Positions 8,857 through 17,639 of a stretch of 64,000 nucleotides of DNA are shown piece after piece. The translations under genes and the position numbers were made by a program. The notes under the pieces are model-generated. The model was not told the origin of the DNA and did no database searches. It worked only from the letters and a program-made list of their open reading frames with translations. Source of the DNA: an uncultured Victivallales bacterium (GTDB taxonomy: Bacteria; Verrucomicrobiota; Lentisphaeria; Victivallales; UBA1829); assembly GCA_934644965.1 (NCBI GenBank), contig CAKUDG010000011.1, positions 1 through 64,000 on the forward strand. Direction: 5' to 3'. Positions within the stretch are counted from its first letter, which is position 1; each line of letters begins with the position of its first letter.

Positions 8857-9399
8857 ATGGAAGAAGAAATCAGAAGTCTCCTCACGCAGCTGGGAGAAGA
8901 TCCGGACAGAGAGGGGTTGAAAGATACACCGAAACGCGTCAGGAGAAGTCTGGAATACCTGACGCGCGGCTACAAGCAGGATATTGCCAGCGTCATCAAC
9001 GGAGCCATCTTCACAGAGGAATGCGATGACATGGTCATTGTCCGCGACATTGAATTCTACAGCATGTGCGAACACCATCTTCTGCCGTTCTTCGGGAAAT
9101 GCCACATCGGCTATATTCCGAGGGGGAAGGTCCTGGGCGTGAGCAAGCTGGCGAGACTTGTGGACGTGTTTGCGCGGCGTCTCCAGCTGCAGGAACGGCT
9201 TTGCGCGCAGGTGGCGCGGGTGATCGACACGGCGGTGTCTCCGCTGGGAGTCGGGGTGGTCATTGAGGCGACTCATCTCTGCATGCTGATGCGCGGAGTC
9301 CAGAAACAGAATTCAAAAATGGTGACTTCCACCATGCTCGGGAGCTTCCGCAAGGAGGCCTCCACCCGGGCGGAATTCCTGAAACTGATCAAGGACTGA
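8857..9399 (+). CDS. folE: GTP cyclohydrolase I
   Basis: Converts GTP to dihydroneopterin triphosphate, the first step to tetrahydrofolate. The zinc ligands are visible: Cys71 and His74 in [12 protein letters not shown] and the third Cys near residue 142 in [29 protein letters not shown] is also typical. I chose the ATG at 8857 because AAGGA at 8845-8849 stands seven bases before it and the resulting 180 residues match the family. Earlier in-frame starts (GTG 8785, ATG 8803) lack such a site and would add a non-conserved leader. Confidence 0.95.
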   Translation: MEEEIRSLLTQLGEDPDREGLKDTPKRVRRSLEYLTRGYKQDIASVINGAIFTEECDDMVIVRDIEFYSMCEHHLLPFFGKCHIGYIPRGKVLGVSKLARLVDVFARRLQLQERLCAQVARVIDTAVSPLGVGVVIEATHLCMLMRGVQKQNSKMVTSTMLGSFRKEASTRAEFLKLIKD

Positions 9400-9432
9400 A
9401 GGAAGGTCTCGGAAAAGAAGGACGGGCGGATC

Positions 9433-9882
9433 ATGAAAGCACTGGTGCAGAGAGTGAAAAAAGCCTCCGTGAGCGTGGACGGGGAAGTCATCGGAGAAAT
9501 CGGGAACGGACTGCTTGTTTTCATCGGCGTCACTCATGGAGACACGGAAGAGGATGCGGCATACCTGGCGGAAAAAATCGCGCATCTGCGCATTTTCCGG
9601 GATGAAAACGATAAAATGAATCTGTCCCTCCTGGATATCGGGGGCGGAGCGCTGGTGGTCTCGCAGTTCACGCTCTACGGAGACTGCCGGAAAGGCCGCA
9701 GACCCGGATTCTCGGACGCAGCCGAACCGGAACTTGCTGACCGCCTCTATGAAAAATTCGTGGAACTTTTGCGTTTGCAGGGAGTCAGACAAGTCGAAAC
9801 GGGGCGCTTTGCCGCCGATATGCTTGTGAAACTGGAAAATGACGGTCCCGTCACCCTGATGCTGGAGTCTCCGGATGACTGA
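9433..9882 (+). CDS. dtd: D-aminoacyl-tRNA deacylase
   Basis: Hydrolyses D-amino acids (and glycine misattached to tRNA-Ala) from tRNA. At 149 residues it has the family length. The SQFTLYGD motif (77-84) and the C-terminal NDGPVT motif near residue 137, which together form the active site across the dimer, are intact. It overlaps the next gene by eight bases, so the two are translated together. Confidence 0.96.
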   Translation: MKALVQRVKKASVSVDGEVIGEIGNGLLVFIGVTHGDTEEDAAYLAEKIAHLRIFRDENDKMNLSLLDIGGGALVVSQFTLYGDCRKGRRPGFSDAAEPELADRLYEKFVELLRLQGVRQVETGRFAADMLVKLENDGPVTLMLESPDD

Positions 9883-10747
9883 AAGAACCCCTTCGGGAAA
9901 ACCCGGAATTGAAGTCTGGCTTCTCCGGCATGGAGAAAGCCGTGCGCAGAGCGGTGAAGAAACCGGTCTGGACACCGGTCTTTCCGGATCCGGAAAACGT
10001 CAGGCCCAGGCGGCGGGAGCCTTTCTGAAGGGCTTCTGCTTTGATCTTGTGCTGGTCAGTCCGCTCAAGCGCGCGGAAGAGACTTTCTTCTCCGCACGGG
10101 AGGGGGGACTGTCCTGCACGGAGGCCTGCTGCGATTCCCGTCTGATCGAAAATATGCCGTACGGCGGATATCTTCCGCTTTTTCCCCGGCGTTCCGGCGC
10201 GCTGGCTCCCTTTTCGTTCCGGCGCATCCGGGAGAGACGCTCCGGCATGGCGGGAAAGAACGGGAACACGGCAACGGCGGATTCCATTTTTCCTTTTTCT
10301 TCTCCACCTTCTTCTTTTCCTCCTCCGCTCCGGGAGGAAGACGCCCGGGAAGAAAGCGCGGACTGGAATCTTTCCCCGGAAGAACGCGCCGAATCGCTCC
10401 GGAAAGACCTTCTCCTGATGCGGGAGAATCTGGGAATGAAACGGCTGCTCCTGATCTCCCACGGAATGTTTCTGGAGGATTTTGCGGACCGCTGTCTTGG
10501 AAAAGACGGGAAAAGCGAAGGAGATCAAACACAGGAGAAAACTGGAGCCGACCGGAAGGACAGCCTTCCTCCTCCCCGGATGGGAAATGCCTCCATATCC
10601 ATGCTGAAGCTGTTCCCGGAACAGGAAACGGGAAGACTCGTCTTCTGGAACCGGATCCCCGCCGCGGCGGAGGGGGAAGCACTCCCCTGCTCAGCAGCAG
10701 CGACAGCGACAGAAAAAGAAGAAGAAAGGACCAGCAGCCGTGTCTGA
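9875..10747 (+). CDS. histidine phosphatase family protein (phosphoglycerate mutase-like)
   Basis: A 290-residue protein with the LLRHGES phosphohistidine motif at residues 13-19, the [11 protein letters not shown] segment and a second catalytic histidine in [13 protein letters not shown]. These define the branch-1 histidine phosphatases. The central part (about 100-170) and the last 50 residues are low-complexity and hydrophilic, so the core fold is split by insertions. The substrate is unknown; it could be a sugar phosphate, a nucleotide or alpha-ribazole phosphate. It overlaps dtd before it and dxr after it by eight bases each. Confidence 0.8.
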   Translation: MTERTPSGKPGIEVWLLRHGESRAQSGEETGLDTGLSGSGKRQAQAAGAFLKGFCFDLVLVSPLKRAEETFFSAREGGLSCTEACCDSRLIENMPYGGYLPLFPRRSGALAPFSFRRIRERRSGMAGKNGNTATADSIFPFSSPPSSFPPPLREEDAREESADWNLSPEERAESLRKDLLLMRENLGMKRLLLISHGMFLEDFADRCLGKDGKSEGDQTQEKTGADRKDSLPPPRMGNASISMLKLFPEQETGRLVFWNRIPAAAEGEALPCSAAATATEKEEERTSSRV

Positions 10748-11996
10748 CAAGAAAAAAAGCGACAGCCGCATAAGGAAGAAACGCATTGCGATTCTGGGCT
10801 CCACCGGCTCGGTGGGGGAGAATGTGGTCCGCACCGCTCTGGCGTTGAAAGACGAGGTGGAAGTTCTGGCACTGGCCGCCAATACGAGTGCATCCAGGGT
10901 GGCGGAACAGGCTGTGCTGCTGAACTGCCGTGCGGCCTCCGTCAGCGATTCTTCAAGGGAGGAAGAACTCCGGCGGCAGCTTCCGGAAGGATGCAGGGCA
11001 CTCAGCGGAGAGGAAGGACTGCTCCGGATCATCCGGGAAGAAAAGCCCGATCTGATTTTCTGCGCGATTGTGGGGACGGGTGGATTGGCTCCCTGCCTTG
11101 AAGCCTTGAAACTGGGATGCACCGTGGCGCTTGCGAGCAAGGAAGTCATGGTCATGGCGGGCCGGCTTGTGACGGAGACGGCAGCAGGGAACGGGGGGCG
11201 GATCCTTCCTCTGGACAGCGAACACAGCGCCCTCTTCCAGTGCCTTCAGGCGGGACGCCACGAAGAGGTGGAGAAACTGATTCTGACGGCGAGCGGAGGG
11301 CCGTTCCGGACCTGGAGTACCGAACGTCTGACACAAGTCACTCCGGAAGAAGCACTCCGGCATCCGACCTGGTCGATGGGGCCGAAAGTCTCGATTGATT
11401 CCGCGACATTGATGAACAAGGCTCTGGAAATGATCGAAGCGCGTCATCTGTTCGGGATTCCGGCGGAAAGGATCGACGTTCTGATTCATCCGCAGTCCCT
11501 GGTCCACTCCATGGTCGAGTTCCGCGACGGCGCCGTAATCGCCCATCTGAGCATGCCCGACATGCGGTTCCCCATCCAGTACGCCATGACCTATCCCGAA
11601 CGCAGACAGACGGATCTTCCGCATCTGAAGCTTTCTGAAATCCGGAATCTGGAGTTCGCCTCTCCCGACCGGGTCCGTTTTCCCTCTCTTGATTTTGCCG
11701 TTCATGCCATGGATGCGGGCGGCACCATGCCCGCCGTCCTGAACGCAGCCAACGAAATCGCGGTCGAGCGTTTCCGCAGAAGGGAAATCCGCCTGACGGA
11801 CATCTGGAAAATCATAGAAAAAACCATGGAACAGCACATTCTCCTTGAAGACTCGCAACTTGATGCTATTCTATCAGCCGACGCCTGGGCGCGATCGTTT
11901 GCCCGTTCGCTCCCAGTTCCGTCCGTCCCCCTTTTCTTCTCCTCCTGCGGCGGAGCCGGAAACAGGGACAGAGCAGACGGCGGAGCAGGGAAATGA
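10740..11996 (+). CDS. dxr: 1-deoxy-D-xylulose 5-phosphate reductoisomerase
   Basis: Second enzyme of the MEP isoprenoid pathway; it makes MEP from DXP with NADPH. The NADPH motif GSTGSVGE is at residues 20-27, ALASKEVMVMAG follows, and LPLDSEHSALFQCL and SGGPFR mark the catalytic and substrate-binding parts. The start is a GTG at 10740, overlapping the phosphatase gene. About 25 residues after the conserved end (SADAWARSFA) form a Gly/Arg-rich tail not usual for the family. Fosmidomycin sensitivity would be expected if this is the only isoprenoid route. Confidence 0.96.
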   Translation: MSDKKKSDSRIRKKRIAILGSTGSVGENVVRTALALKDEVEVLALAANTSASRVAEQAVLLNCRAASVSDSSREEELRRQLPEGCRALSGEEGLLRIIREEKPDLIFCAIVGTGGLAPCLEALKLGCTVALASKEVMVMAGRLVTETAAGNGGRILPLDSEHSALFQCLQAGRHEEVEKLILTASGGPFRTWSTERLTQVTPEEALRHPTWSMGPKVSIDSATLMNKALEMIEARHLFGIPAERIDVLIHPQSLVHSMVEFRDGAVIAHLSMPDMRFPIQYAMTYPERRQTDLPHLKLSEIRNLEFASPDRVRFPSLDFAVHAMDAGGTMPAVLNAANEIAVERFRRREIRLTDIWKIIEKTMEQHILLEDSQLDAILSADAWARSFARSLPVPSVPLFFSSCGGAGNRDRADGGAGK

Positions 11997-12268
11997 CGGA
12001 AACAACAAATTCGAGGCCGCATCAGAAAAGCGCCCTGGCGGGGAAGGAAAATCAAGAAAATCACAGGAAAGAAACAAACGGACTCATTTTTCTGTCCAAT
12101 ACAGCCGGGATCCGCTCCTGGAAGTCACCGGTCCGGCAGACCGGATCGGCCAGTCCGGGGAAAAGCGGTCCGGACTCCGGCGAAGGCGGCGGCAGCGGTC
12201 CTGACATTGGTGGCACTGTGACCGCACTACGGGGAAAAAACAACAGGAGAAAACGGAATGTGGAATGA
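11993..12268 (+). CDS. small hydrophilic ORF, doubtful
   Basis: Ninety-one residues, starting in an ATGA overlap with the dxr stop and ending eleven bases inside rseP. That placement fits translational coupling and fills an otherwise empty 260-base gap. The peptide is rich in Gly, Ser, Lys and Arg with no recognisable domain or membrane segment. It may simply be an open frame over GC-rich spacer. Confidence 0.25.
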   Translation: MTETTNSRPHQKSALAGKENQENHRKETNGLIFLSNTAGIRSWKSPVRQTGSASPGKSGPDSGEGGGSGPDIGGTVTALRGKNNRRKRNVE

Positions 12269-13883
12269 AATTTTTTATCTGGGGATCATGCCTGCGTTGT
12301 CCGTGATCGGATCGGCGCTTTTCATGGTGGTGTTTTTCGGACTCTGCGTCTTCATTCATGAACTGGGGCATTTTCTGGCGGCGAAGGCATGCGGGCTGCA
12401 TGTGGTGGCGTTTTCCATCGGGTTCAAAAAGATCTGGGGGAAAAAGATCGGCGGGGTGGAATACCGGATCGGATGCATTCCGTTCGGGGGATACGTGGAT
12501 CTGCCGCAGATTGATGCGACGGGGGATCCCAAGGACGAAAACGGAAATCCCCTGCCGAAGGCGAGTCCCTGGGCACGCATAGTGAGCGCCTTCGCAGGAC
12601 CGCTGTTCAATATTCTCTTCGGACTGTTTCTCGGGTGTTTCATCTGGATTTACGGTCTTCCGCAGGATACGCCGAAGATGAAGGAATTCAAGGTGCTGTC
12701 GGTGGAAGAGGACAGTCCGGAATACCGGGCGGGGCTGCGGAAGGGAGACGTGATTGTCAAACTCAACGGGAAGAAATTTGAGAACACATGGTCCGGCTTC
12801 GTGCGGGACATCATGCTGGACGTGGGGGATACACGGCTGGACATTCTACGCGACGGCAAACCCATGCAGATTGTCTATCAGACCGTCATCAACCAGAAAG
12901 TGGCACCTGAAGAAGGACTCGCCTATCCGTTTTTCCGCCCGGAAATTCCCGTGATCGTCTTTCCGGAGAAGGGGTCGCCCGCGGCGGAAGCGGGTCTTCT
13001 TGCCGGGGACCGGGTCGTCAAAGTGAACGGCAGGGAAATCTACGGAGCCGACGAGCTTGAAAGCCTCGTTCTCTACTCCTGCGGAAAGGAGCTGTCTCTG
13101 AGCATTCTGAGAAACGGTACGGAGGAAAAGGAAATCAAGGTCATTCCCGTTCCCGATCCGAAAATGCCCGAACCCGCCTATATGCTGGGCATTCTGCTCT
13201 CCTACGAGAAAGGAGTTCCGGAAGTGGAATCCGTGAATCCCGGCATGCCGGCCGAAAACATCCTGAAAAAAGGCGATCTCATCCTGAAGGCGGACGGAAA
13301 GATGCTGGACAGTTCCTTCCCCCTCAACAAACACATCGCGGAAACCAAGGACGCTCCAGTCATCCTGACGGTGCAGAGAGGAGAGGAAACTCTGGATCTG
13401 ACACTCCGTCCGGAAAAACTTGTCTTCGGCCGGATCGGAGTCGGCTACATGATCCGCACCTACCCGAATCCGATTCAGCAGTTTGAAAACGTGCTGGTGC
13501 TGACGTACAAGTCCCTGCGCGGCGTTCTTACGGGAATCCGGAACAAACTCGGGTTTGAAGAAAAGCATACGACTCTGAAACCCTCCCATTTCAGCGGTCC
13601 GATCGGGATCGGGCGCTATTTGTTTGTCTCGGTCCACCGCGGCTCCCTGCTGCTGGGGATCAATCTGGTGGTGCTGATCACGTACAACCTGGGTCTGCTG
13701 AACCTGATGCCGATCCCGGTGCTCGACGGCGGACACATTGTGCTGGCTTTGTATGAACTGGTGTTCAGAAGACCGCTTCCGGCAAAATGGCTTCAGCCGG
13801 TGACGGTGGTGTTCGTGGCGTTCCTGGTGATGTTCATGCTCTTCGTGTCGGTGTTCGACGTGAAGAAGATGTTCGGGCTGTGA
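12258..13883 (+). CDS. rseP: RseP-type site-2 protease with PDZ domains
   Basis: An intramembrane zinc metalloprotease. HELGH at residues 34-38 lies in the first membrane segment and the third metal ligand is in NLMPIPVLDGGHI near residue 485. Between them are tandem PDZ domains: EDSPEYRAGLRKGDVIVKLNG, then a second (SPAAEAGLLAGDRVVKVNG), and probably a third degenerate one (PAENILKKGDLILKADG). At 541 residues it is longer than E. coli RseP (450), in line with the extra PDZ. Substrates are usually membrane-bound anti-sigma factors or remnant signal peptides. It sits between two MEP-pathway genes, an arrangement known from Firmicutes and others. Confidence 0.93.
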   Translation: MWNEIFYLGIMPALSVIGSALFMVVFFGLCVFIHELGHFLAAKACGLHVVAFSIGFKKIWGKKIGGVEYRIGCIPFGGYVDLPQIDATGDPKDENGNPLPKASPWARIVSAFAGPLFNILFGLFLGCFIWIYGLPQDTPKMKEFKVLSVEEDSPEYRAGLRKGDVIVKLNGKKFENTWSGFVRDIMLDVGDTRLDILRDGKPMQIVYQTVINQKVAPEEGLAYPFFRPEIPVIVFPEKGSPAAEAGLLAGDRVVKVNGREIYGADELESLVLYSCGKELSLSILRNGTEEKEIKVIPVPDPKMPEPAYMLGILLSYEKGVPEVESVNPGMPAENILKKGDLILKADGKMLDSSFPLNKHIAETKDAPVILTVQRGEETLDLTLRPEKLVFGRIGVGYMIRTYPNPIQQFENVLVLTYKSLRGVLTGIRNKLGFEEKHTTLKPSHFSGPIGIGRYLFVSVHRGSLLLGINLVVLITYNLGLLNLMPIPVLDGGHIVLALYELVFRRPLPAKWLQPVTVVFVAFLVMFMLFVSVFDVKKMFGL

Positions 13884-14989
13884 CGCAAATGGAAAGGCGG
13901 AAGAACACCTGGCAGATCCGCATCGGGTCCGTCGCCGTGGGGGGCGGGGCTCCGGTTTCCGTGCAGTCCATGACCAATACCGACACCCGGTCTCCGGAGG
14001 CCACGCTTGCTCAGCTCCGCGCCCTCGCGGAGGCAGGCTGCGACATCGCCCGGCTCGCAGTCCCCGACTTTGAAGCCGCCGAGGCGCTTGAAAGCATTCT
14101 CCCTTCCAGCCCGCTCCCGCTGGTTGCGGACATTCATTTCGACTACCGTCTTGCACTGGCCGCAATCCGGGCGGGAGTTTCCGCCATCCGGATCAATCCC
14201 GGCAACATCGGGGCTCCGGACCGGGTCCGTGCCGTGGTGGAGGCCGCAGGAGAAGCATGCATTCCCATCCGGGTCGGAGCCAATGCGGGGAGCCTGCCGA
14301 AGGGACTGCTGGAGAAAGAGCTTGCAAAAGGACTGTCCAGAGAGGAGGCTCTGGCCGAGGCACTCGTCAGAGCCGCCATGGAACAGGTGAAGATGCTCGA
14401 GGAGTTCTCCTTCGACAGGATCAAAGTGTCTTTGAAATCCAGTTCGGTGCCGGTCACGGTGCAGGCCTACCGCCGTTTCGCCGCCCGCTCGGACTATCCG
14501 CTTCACATCGGAGTCACGGAGGCGGGAACGGTGTTCCGGGGAACCGTGAAGTCGGCCGTCGGAATCGGAACGCTGCTGATGGAGGGAATCGGGGACACGC
14601 TCCGGGTGAGCCTGACCGCGGATCCTGTCGAGGAAGTCCGGACCGGGATCGCCATTCTCGAGGCCGCGGGACTGCGCCGGAGCGCTCCGGAAATCGTTTC
14701 CTGCCCCACCTGTGGACGCACCGCGTATGACATGTTTTCCCTGGTGGATCAGGTGGAGCGCTTCGTCGAGTCCGTCAAGGCAGAGGGCAGACGGATCGGC
14801 GTCCGCAAAATCGCCGTCATGGGCTGTGTCGTGAACGGGCCGGGAGAAGCGGCCGATGCGGAAATCGGCATCGCCGGCGGTGGAGAGGGGGGAAAACTCA
14901 TGTTGTTCCGTTATGGGAAAACCATTGCCGTCCTGCCTGAGTCGGAGGCCTTCGAGCGGCTCAAAACTGAGATTCTGAAACACTCCTGA
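13880..14989 (+). CDS. ispG: 4-hydroxy-3-methylbut-2-enyl diphosphate synthase
   Basis: Penultimate enzyme of the MEP pathway, an iron-sulfur enzyme converting MEcPP to HMBPP. The N-terminal barrel shows VQSMTNTDT, ADIHFDYRLAL and INPGNIG. The C-terminal cluster ligands are in SCPTCGRTAYD and MGCVVNGPGEA (three Cys and the Glu). I place the start at GTG 13880, whose GTGA overlaps the rseP stop; the ATG at 13889 is the alternative. An open frame back to 13787 lies inside rseP and is not used. Confidence 0.95.
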   Translation: MTQMERRKNTWQIRIGSVAVGGGAPVSVQSMTNTDTRSPEATLAQLRALAEAGCDIARLAVPDFEAAEALESILPSSPLPLVADIHFDYRLALAAIRAGVSAIRINPGNIGAPDRVRAVVEAAGEACIPIRVGANAGSLPKGLLEKELAKGLSREEALAEALVRAAMEQVKMLEEFSFDRIKVSLKSSSVPVTVQAYRRFAARSDYPLHIGVTEAGTVFRGTVKSAVGIGTLLMEGIGDTLRVSLTADPVEEVRTGIAILEAAGLRRSAPEIVSCPTCGRTAYDMFSLVDQVERFVESVKAEGRRIGVRKIAVMGCVVNGPGEAADAEIGIAGGGEGGKLMLFRYGKTIAVLPESEAFERLKTEILKHS

Positions 14990-14992
14990 GAA

Positions 14993-15023
14993 AAAAGGGA
15001 AAAGAAAAAACGTTTTCCCTTTT
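14993..15023 (+). terminator. intrinsic terminator after ispG
   Basis: A perfect 11-base inverted repeat, AAAAGGGAAAA (14993-15003) and TTTTCCCTTTT (15013-15023), starts four bases after the ispG stop. The A/T-flanked GC core and trailing T residues suit an intrinsic terminator, probably working in both directions. It marks the end of the folE-to-ispG run. Confidence 0.75.
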
Positions 15024-15167
15024 CCTTCCCGCTTGCAGGGAACGTTTCCGACGGCTAAGGTACCTCGCTGTCATCTGCAAAAAAAGAGGAAGGAAGAAGA
15101 TTCCCCCATCCGCTTTTTTTACGGACTGAAAATACAGAAACAGGAACAGAGAATACAGAGAGGACCT

Positions 15168-17348
15168 ATGCAGAAGATCAAACTTCCGGAATGCGGGATT
15201 TTTATCGGATCAGGCGTGTACAACACTTCAGCGGACTATCTGATCTGCACGATGCCCGGCCACTATACCTGGACGGCGCAGACCTTTTCCCCCATGGAAA
15301 TGATCGACAGGATTCTGGAAGACAATCAGGGCAATCTGGCCCAGGTCTGGGGCTATGCGCGGGGACTCTCTCCCAGGATGAGGGCGGAATGGTTCTATGC
15401 GCTGGACGAAATCGGCGTGCAGCTGCCCGACCCGGACTGGGAACAGTTCCGTTATCTGAATCACAAAGACATGGAAGTCTTCCGGAAATACGAGGACCGC
15501 TTCGGTGCGGGACTGGTCCGTTTTCTCCGAGAGGCCCGGAAACGGGGGCTCTACACCGCCTTCATCTACACCAGCGGCAAGGATGAATGGGTCCGCCAGC
15601 TGAAGGAAACCGGAGGGGAATTCTATCTGGGCTATGACTTCGGGGAACGTTACAACATCGGATTCCAGGATGCGGAAGCCCTTTTGAAAGAAGGAAAAGC
15701 CGTCTCGCTCGGAGCGCTTGCGGACCGGCTGATCGAACGGGTGAAAGCGCATGTGGACGAACGTCATGCCCAGGGCTGGGGACTGGTGATGGCGACCAGT
15801 TCCAACTTCTCATTGGACTACGAAATTTTCGGTGGTGCGGAAGTGCCCGTCATTGAGGACTTTGCGTTTCCGCATCTGAATTTTTCATCCGGATTTTCCC
15901 GTGGGCTCTACCGCCAGTATGATCTTCCGCTCTGGGGTTCCCATCTGGCGCATGAGCATTATGCCTGGCTCCCGAACAGCCATCCGCGGCGCTATGACCT
16001 GCTCTCTGCTGCGATGTATCTCAAATACATGGCGGGAAGCAAAATGATCATCAATGAAAGCGGGAACTGGTTTGTGGAGCATACGCTGTCTCCGGATTCC
16101 CCCAAGTTCGAGGTCCCGCAGCGTCACGACCTCTTCCCCGTGGACGGCAACAACGGCACTCTTGCGGAAATGCTGGAGAAAACCCCTGAAGTCTTCCGCG
16201 AACCGCTGAAGGAGGCTCGCAGCTATTATCCGTATCTGAATTACGATTCGCCCACCTGCCGCCGTTACAGAGAAACCATTTCCGATTTCTGGGATTTCGT
16301 CAAAGCCAACGGCACGCCGGAGGGACAGCCGGAAAGCAGCATCGCACTGGTCAAGGGAAACTGCGATCTCTGCACTGCGCGTTACAATCACAATTACGCC
16401 ATCGCCGGACTCTATCCGCTCGCAGATGAGAACCCGGCCTGGATGGAAGGCATGCCGGAACGGAGCTGGGACATTGCAAAAAAGGTCTTCTTCCCCCTCA
16501 AGGAACTCTTCGCCCCCTACCGGAACCATTTCCTTTCCGGAACGCCTTACGGACAGGTGGACGTGGTCTCCTTCGCAAAAGACAATCTCAGCGCGGAGTT
16601 TCTGAAGAAAAATTACAAGGCGCTTCTCTTCACCGGGTGGAACACTTCTTCAGAGAAACAGTATGAAATCCTGAAGGAATATGTCGCCGCGGGAGGGACG
16701 CTCTTCCTCGGCATCGCCCACCTCTGCAAAAACGAAACCAGGAATTTCAATTACAAGGTCTCGGAACTGGTCAACGGCGGAGATTTCAGCGAACTCTGCG
16801 GAGTGAAGGTCAGAGGACGCGGGGAACGATTCTACTGGGCTACCGCGCCGGCGGGATCGGATACGCTCGGATTCCGTCTGCCGAGGAGGTTCGGGATCAC
16901 GGCAACGCCGCTCGGGGATATTGAAATCGTCGATCCGGACGCAGAAATCCTTGTCATCAACGATGAAAACGCCCATCCTGTCATCCTGCGTCATTCCTTC
17001 GGCAAAGGAAACGTCTTCTTCCTGAACGCATGGGCCTATCCCGGCGCATTCGACAATGACGACGGGCCGGGAGGAACCATCGGTTCCGCCGGACTGATCG
17101 GCACGGTCTACCGCCATATCGCAGATCACGCCCGCGGACGGGTCTACATCACCGGAAACAATCTGGAATGCCCGGACGAAGAATGCGATTATGTCGCCTT
17201 CTCCTATTTCCCGGAAGACGGCACCATCTGTCTTCTGAACGTCGATTTCGATCACCCGCACAGTTTCAGGCTCCATCATTTCGGCGTTTCCGATCCCGTT
17301 GAGCTAGCACCGGCGGAATTCCGGAGGATCCATACGGCCAGAGCCTGA
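15168..17348 (+). CDS. uncharacterised GH-like enzyme with GATase-like domain
   Basis: A 726-residue cytoplasmic-looking protein without a signal peptide. The N-terminal half appears to be a TIM barrel of glycosidase type, with segments such as GLYTAFIYTSGKDEW, MATSSNFSLDYEIF, IEDFAFPHLNF and KMIINESGNWFVEH (a candidate catalytic Glu). Residues about 480-680 resemble the Rossmann-like trimerisation domain of GH42-type beta-galactosidases: KALLFTGWNTSSEKQYEIL, AAGGTLFLGIAHL, GKGNVFFLNAWAYPG. I do not recognise a named family. The ATG at 15168 follows a GAGAGGA and is preferred over the earlier start at 15033, whose extra 45 residues are low-complexity. Confidence 0.7.
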   Translation: MQKIKLPECGIFIGSGVYNTSADYLICTMPGHYTWTAQTFSPMEMIDRILEDNQGNLAQVWGYARGLSPRMRAEWFYALDEIGVQLPDPDWEQFRYLNHKDMEVFRKYEDRFGAGLVRFLREARKRGLYTAFIYTSGKDEWVRQLKETGGEFYLGYDFGERYNIGFQDAEALLKEGKAVSLGALADRLIERVKAHVDERHAQGWGLVMATSSNFSLDYEIFGGAEVPVIEDFAFPHLNFSSGFSRGLYRQYDLPLWGSHLAHEHYAWLPNSHPRRYDLLSAAMYLKYMAGSKMIINESGNWFVEHTLSPDSPKFEVPQRHDLFPVDGNNGTLAEMLEKTPEVFREPLKEARSYYPYLNYDSPTCRRYRETISDFWDFVKANGTPEGQPESSIALVKGNCDLCTARYNHNYAIAGLYPLADENPAWMEGMPERSWDIAKKVFFPLKELFAPYRNHFLSGTPYGQVDVVSFAKDNLSAEFLKKNYKALLFTGWNTSSEKQYEILKEYVAAGGTLFLGIAHLCKNETRNFNYKVSELVNGGDFSELCGVKVRGRGERFYWATAPAGSDTLGFRLPRRFGITATPLGDIEIVDPDAEILVINDENAHPVILRHSFGKGNVFFLNAWAYPGAFDNDDGPGGTIGSAGLIGTVYRHIADHARGRVYITGNNLECPDEECDYVAFSYFPEDGTICLLNVDFDHPHSFRLHHFGVSDPVELAPAEFRRIHTARA

Positions 17349-17401
17349 TTCTTCCGTTTCTTCTCTTCCTTCCGTCTCCGTTTTTGAGGGGAAAGAAGGA
17401 A

Positions 17402-17425
17402 GCGGCGGCCGCAAGAAGCCGCCGC
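17402..17425. terminator. GC-rich hairpin between convergent genes
   Basis: GCGGCGGC at 17402-17409 pairs with GCCGCCGC at 17418-17425 around an eight-base loop. It lies 50 bases after the plus-strand GH-like gene. There is no T-run directly behind it, so it probably works with the hairpin at 17447-17471. Confidence 0.45.
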
Positions 17426-17446
17426 GCCGGAGCGCACCCCTCACAG

Positions 17447-17471
17447 AGTCTTTTTCTCCGTGAAAAAGACT
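17447..17471. terminator. perfect hairpin, likely bidirectional terminator
   Basis: AGTCTTTTTC and GAAAAAGACT form a perfect ten-base stem with the loop TCCGT. It stands between the convergent GH-like gene (plus) and nagA (minus), where a bidirectional terminator is expected. The T-stretch is within the stem rather than after it. Confidence 0.5.
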
Positions 17472-17639
17472 GAAACGCCCGTGATATGACAGGCAGGAAA
17501 ACAGGAACGGGAAAACGGAGGAAGAAGCGGAACAGGACTCTCCGCCGTCTTCTCAGAGACATGGAGCCGGAAATCAGAAAAAGGACACAGGAGAAAAAGA
17601 TGATCCGGAGAAGATTTTCCCAGAAAATCCGCTGGAAAA

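Noticed and set aside
13787..13879. Earlier start of ispG inside rseP
   Set aside because: The added residues are not conserved in IspG and would overlap rseP by about 100 bases; GTG 13880 or ATG 13889 fits.
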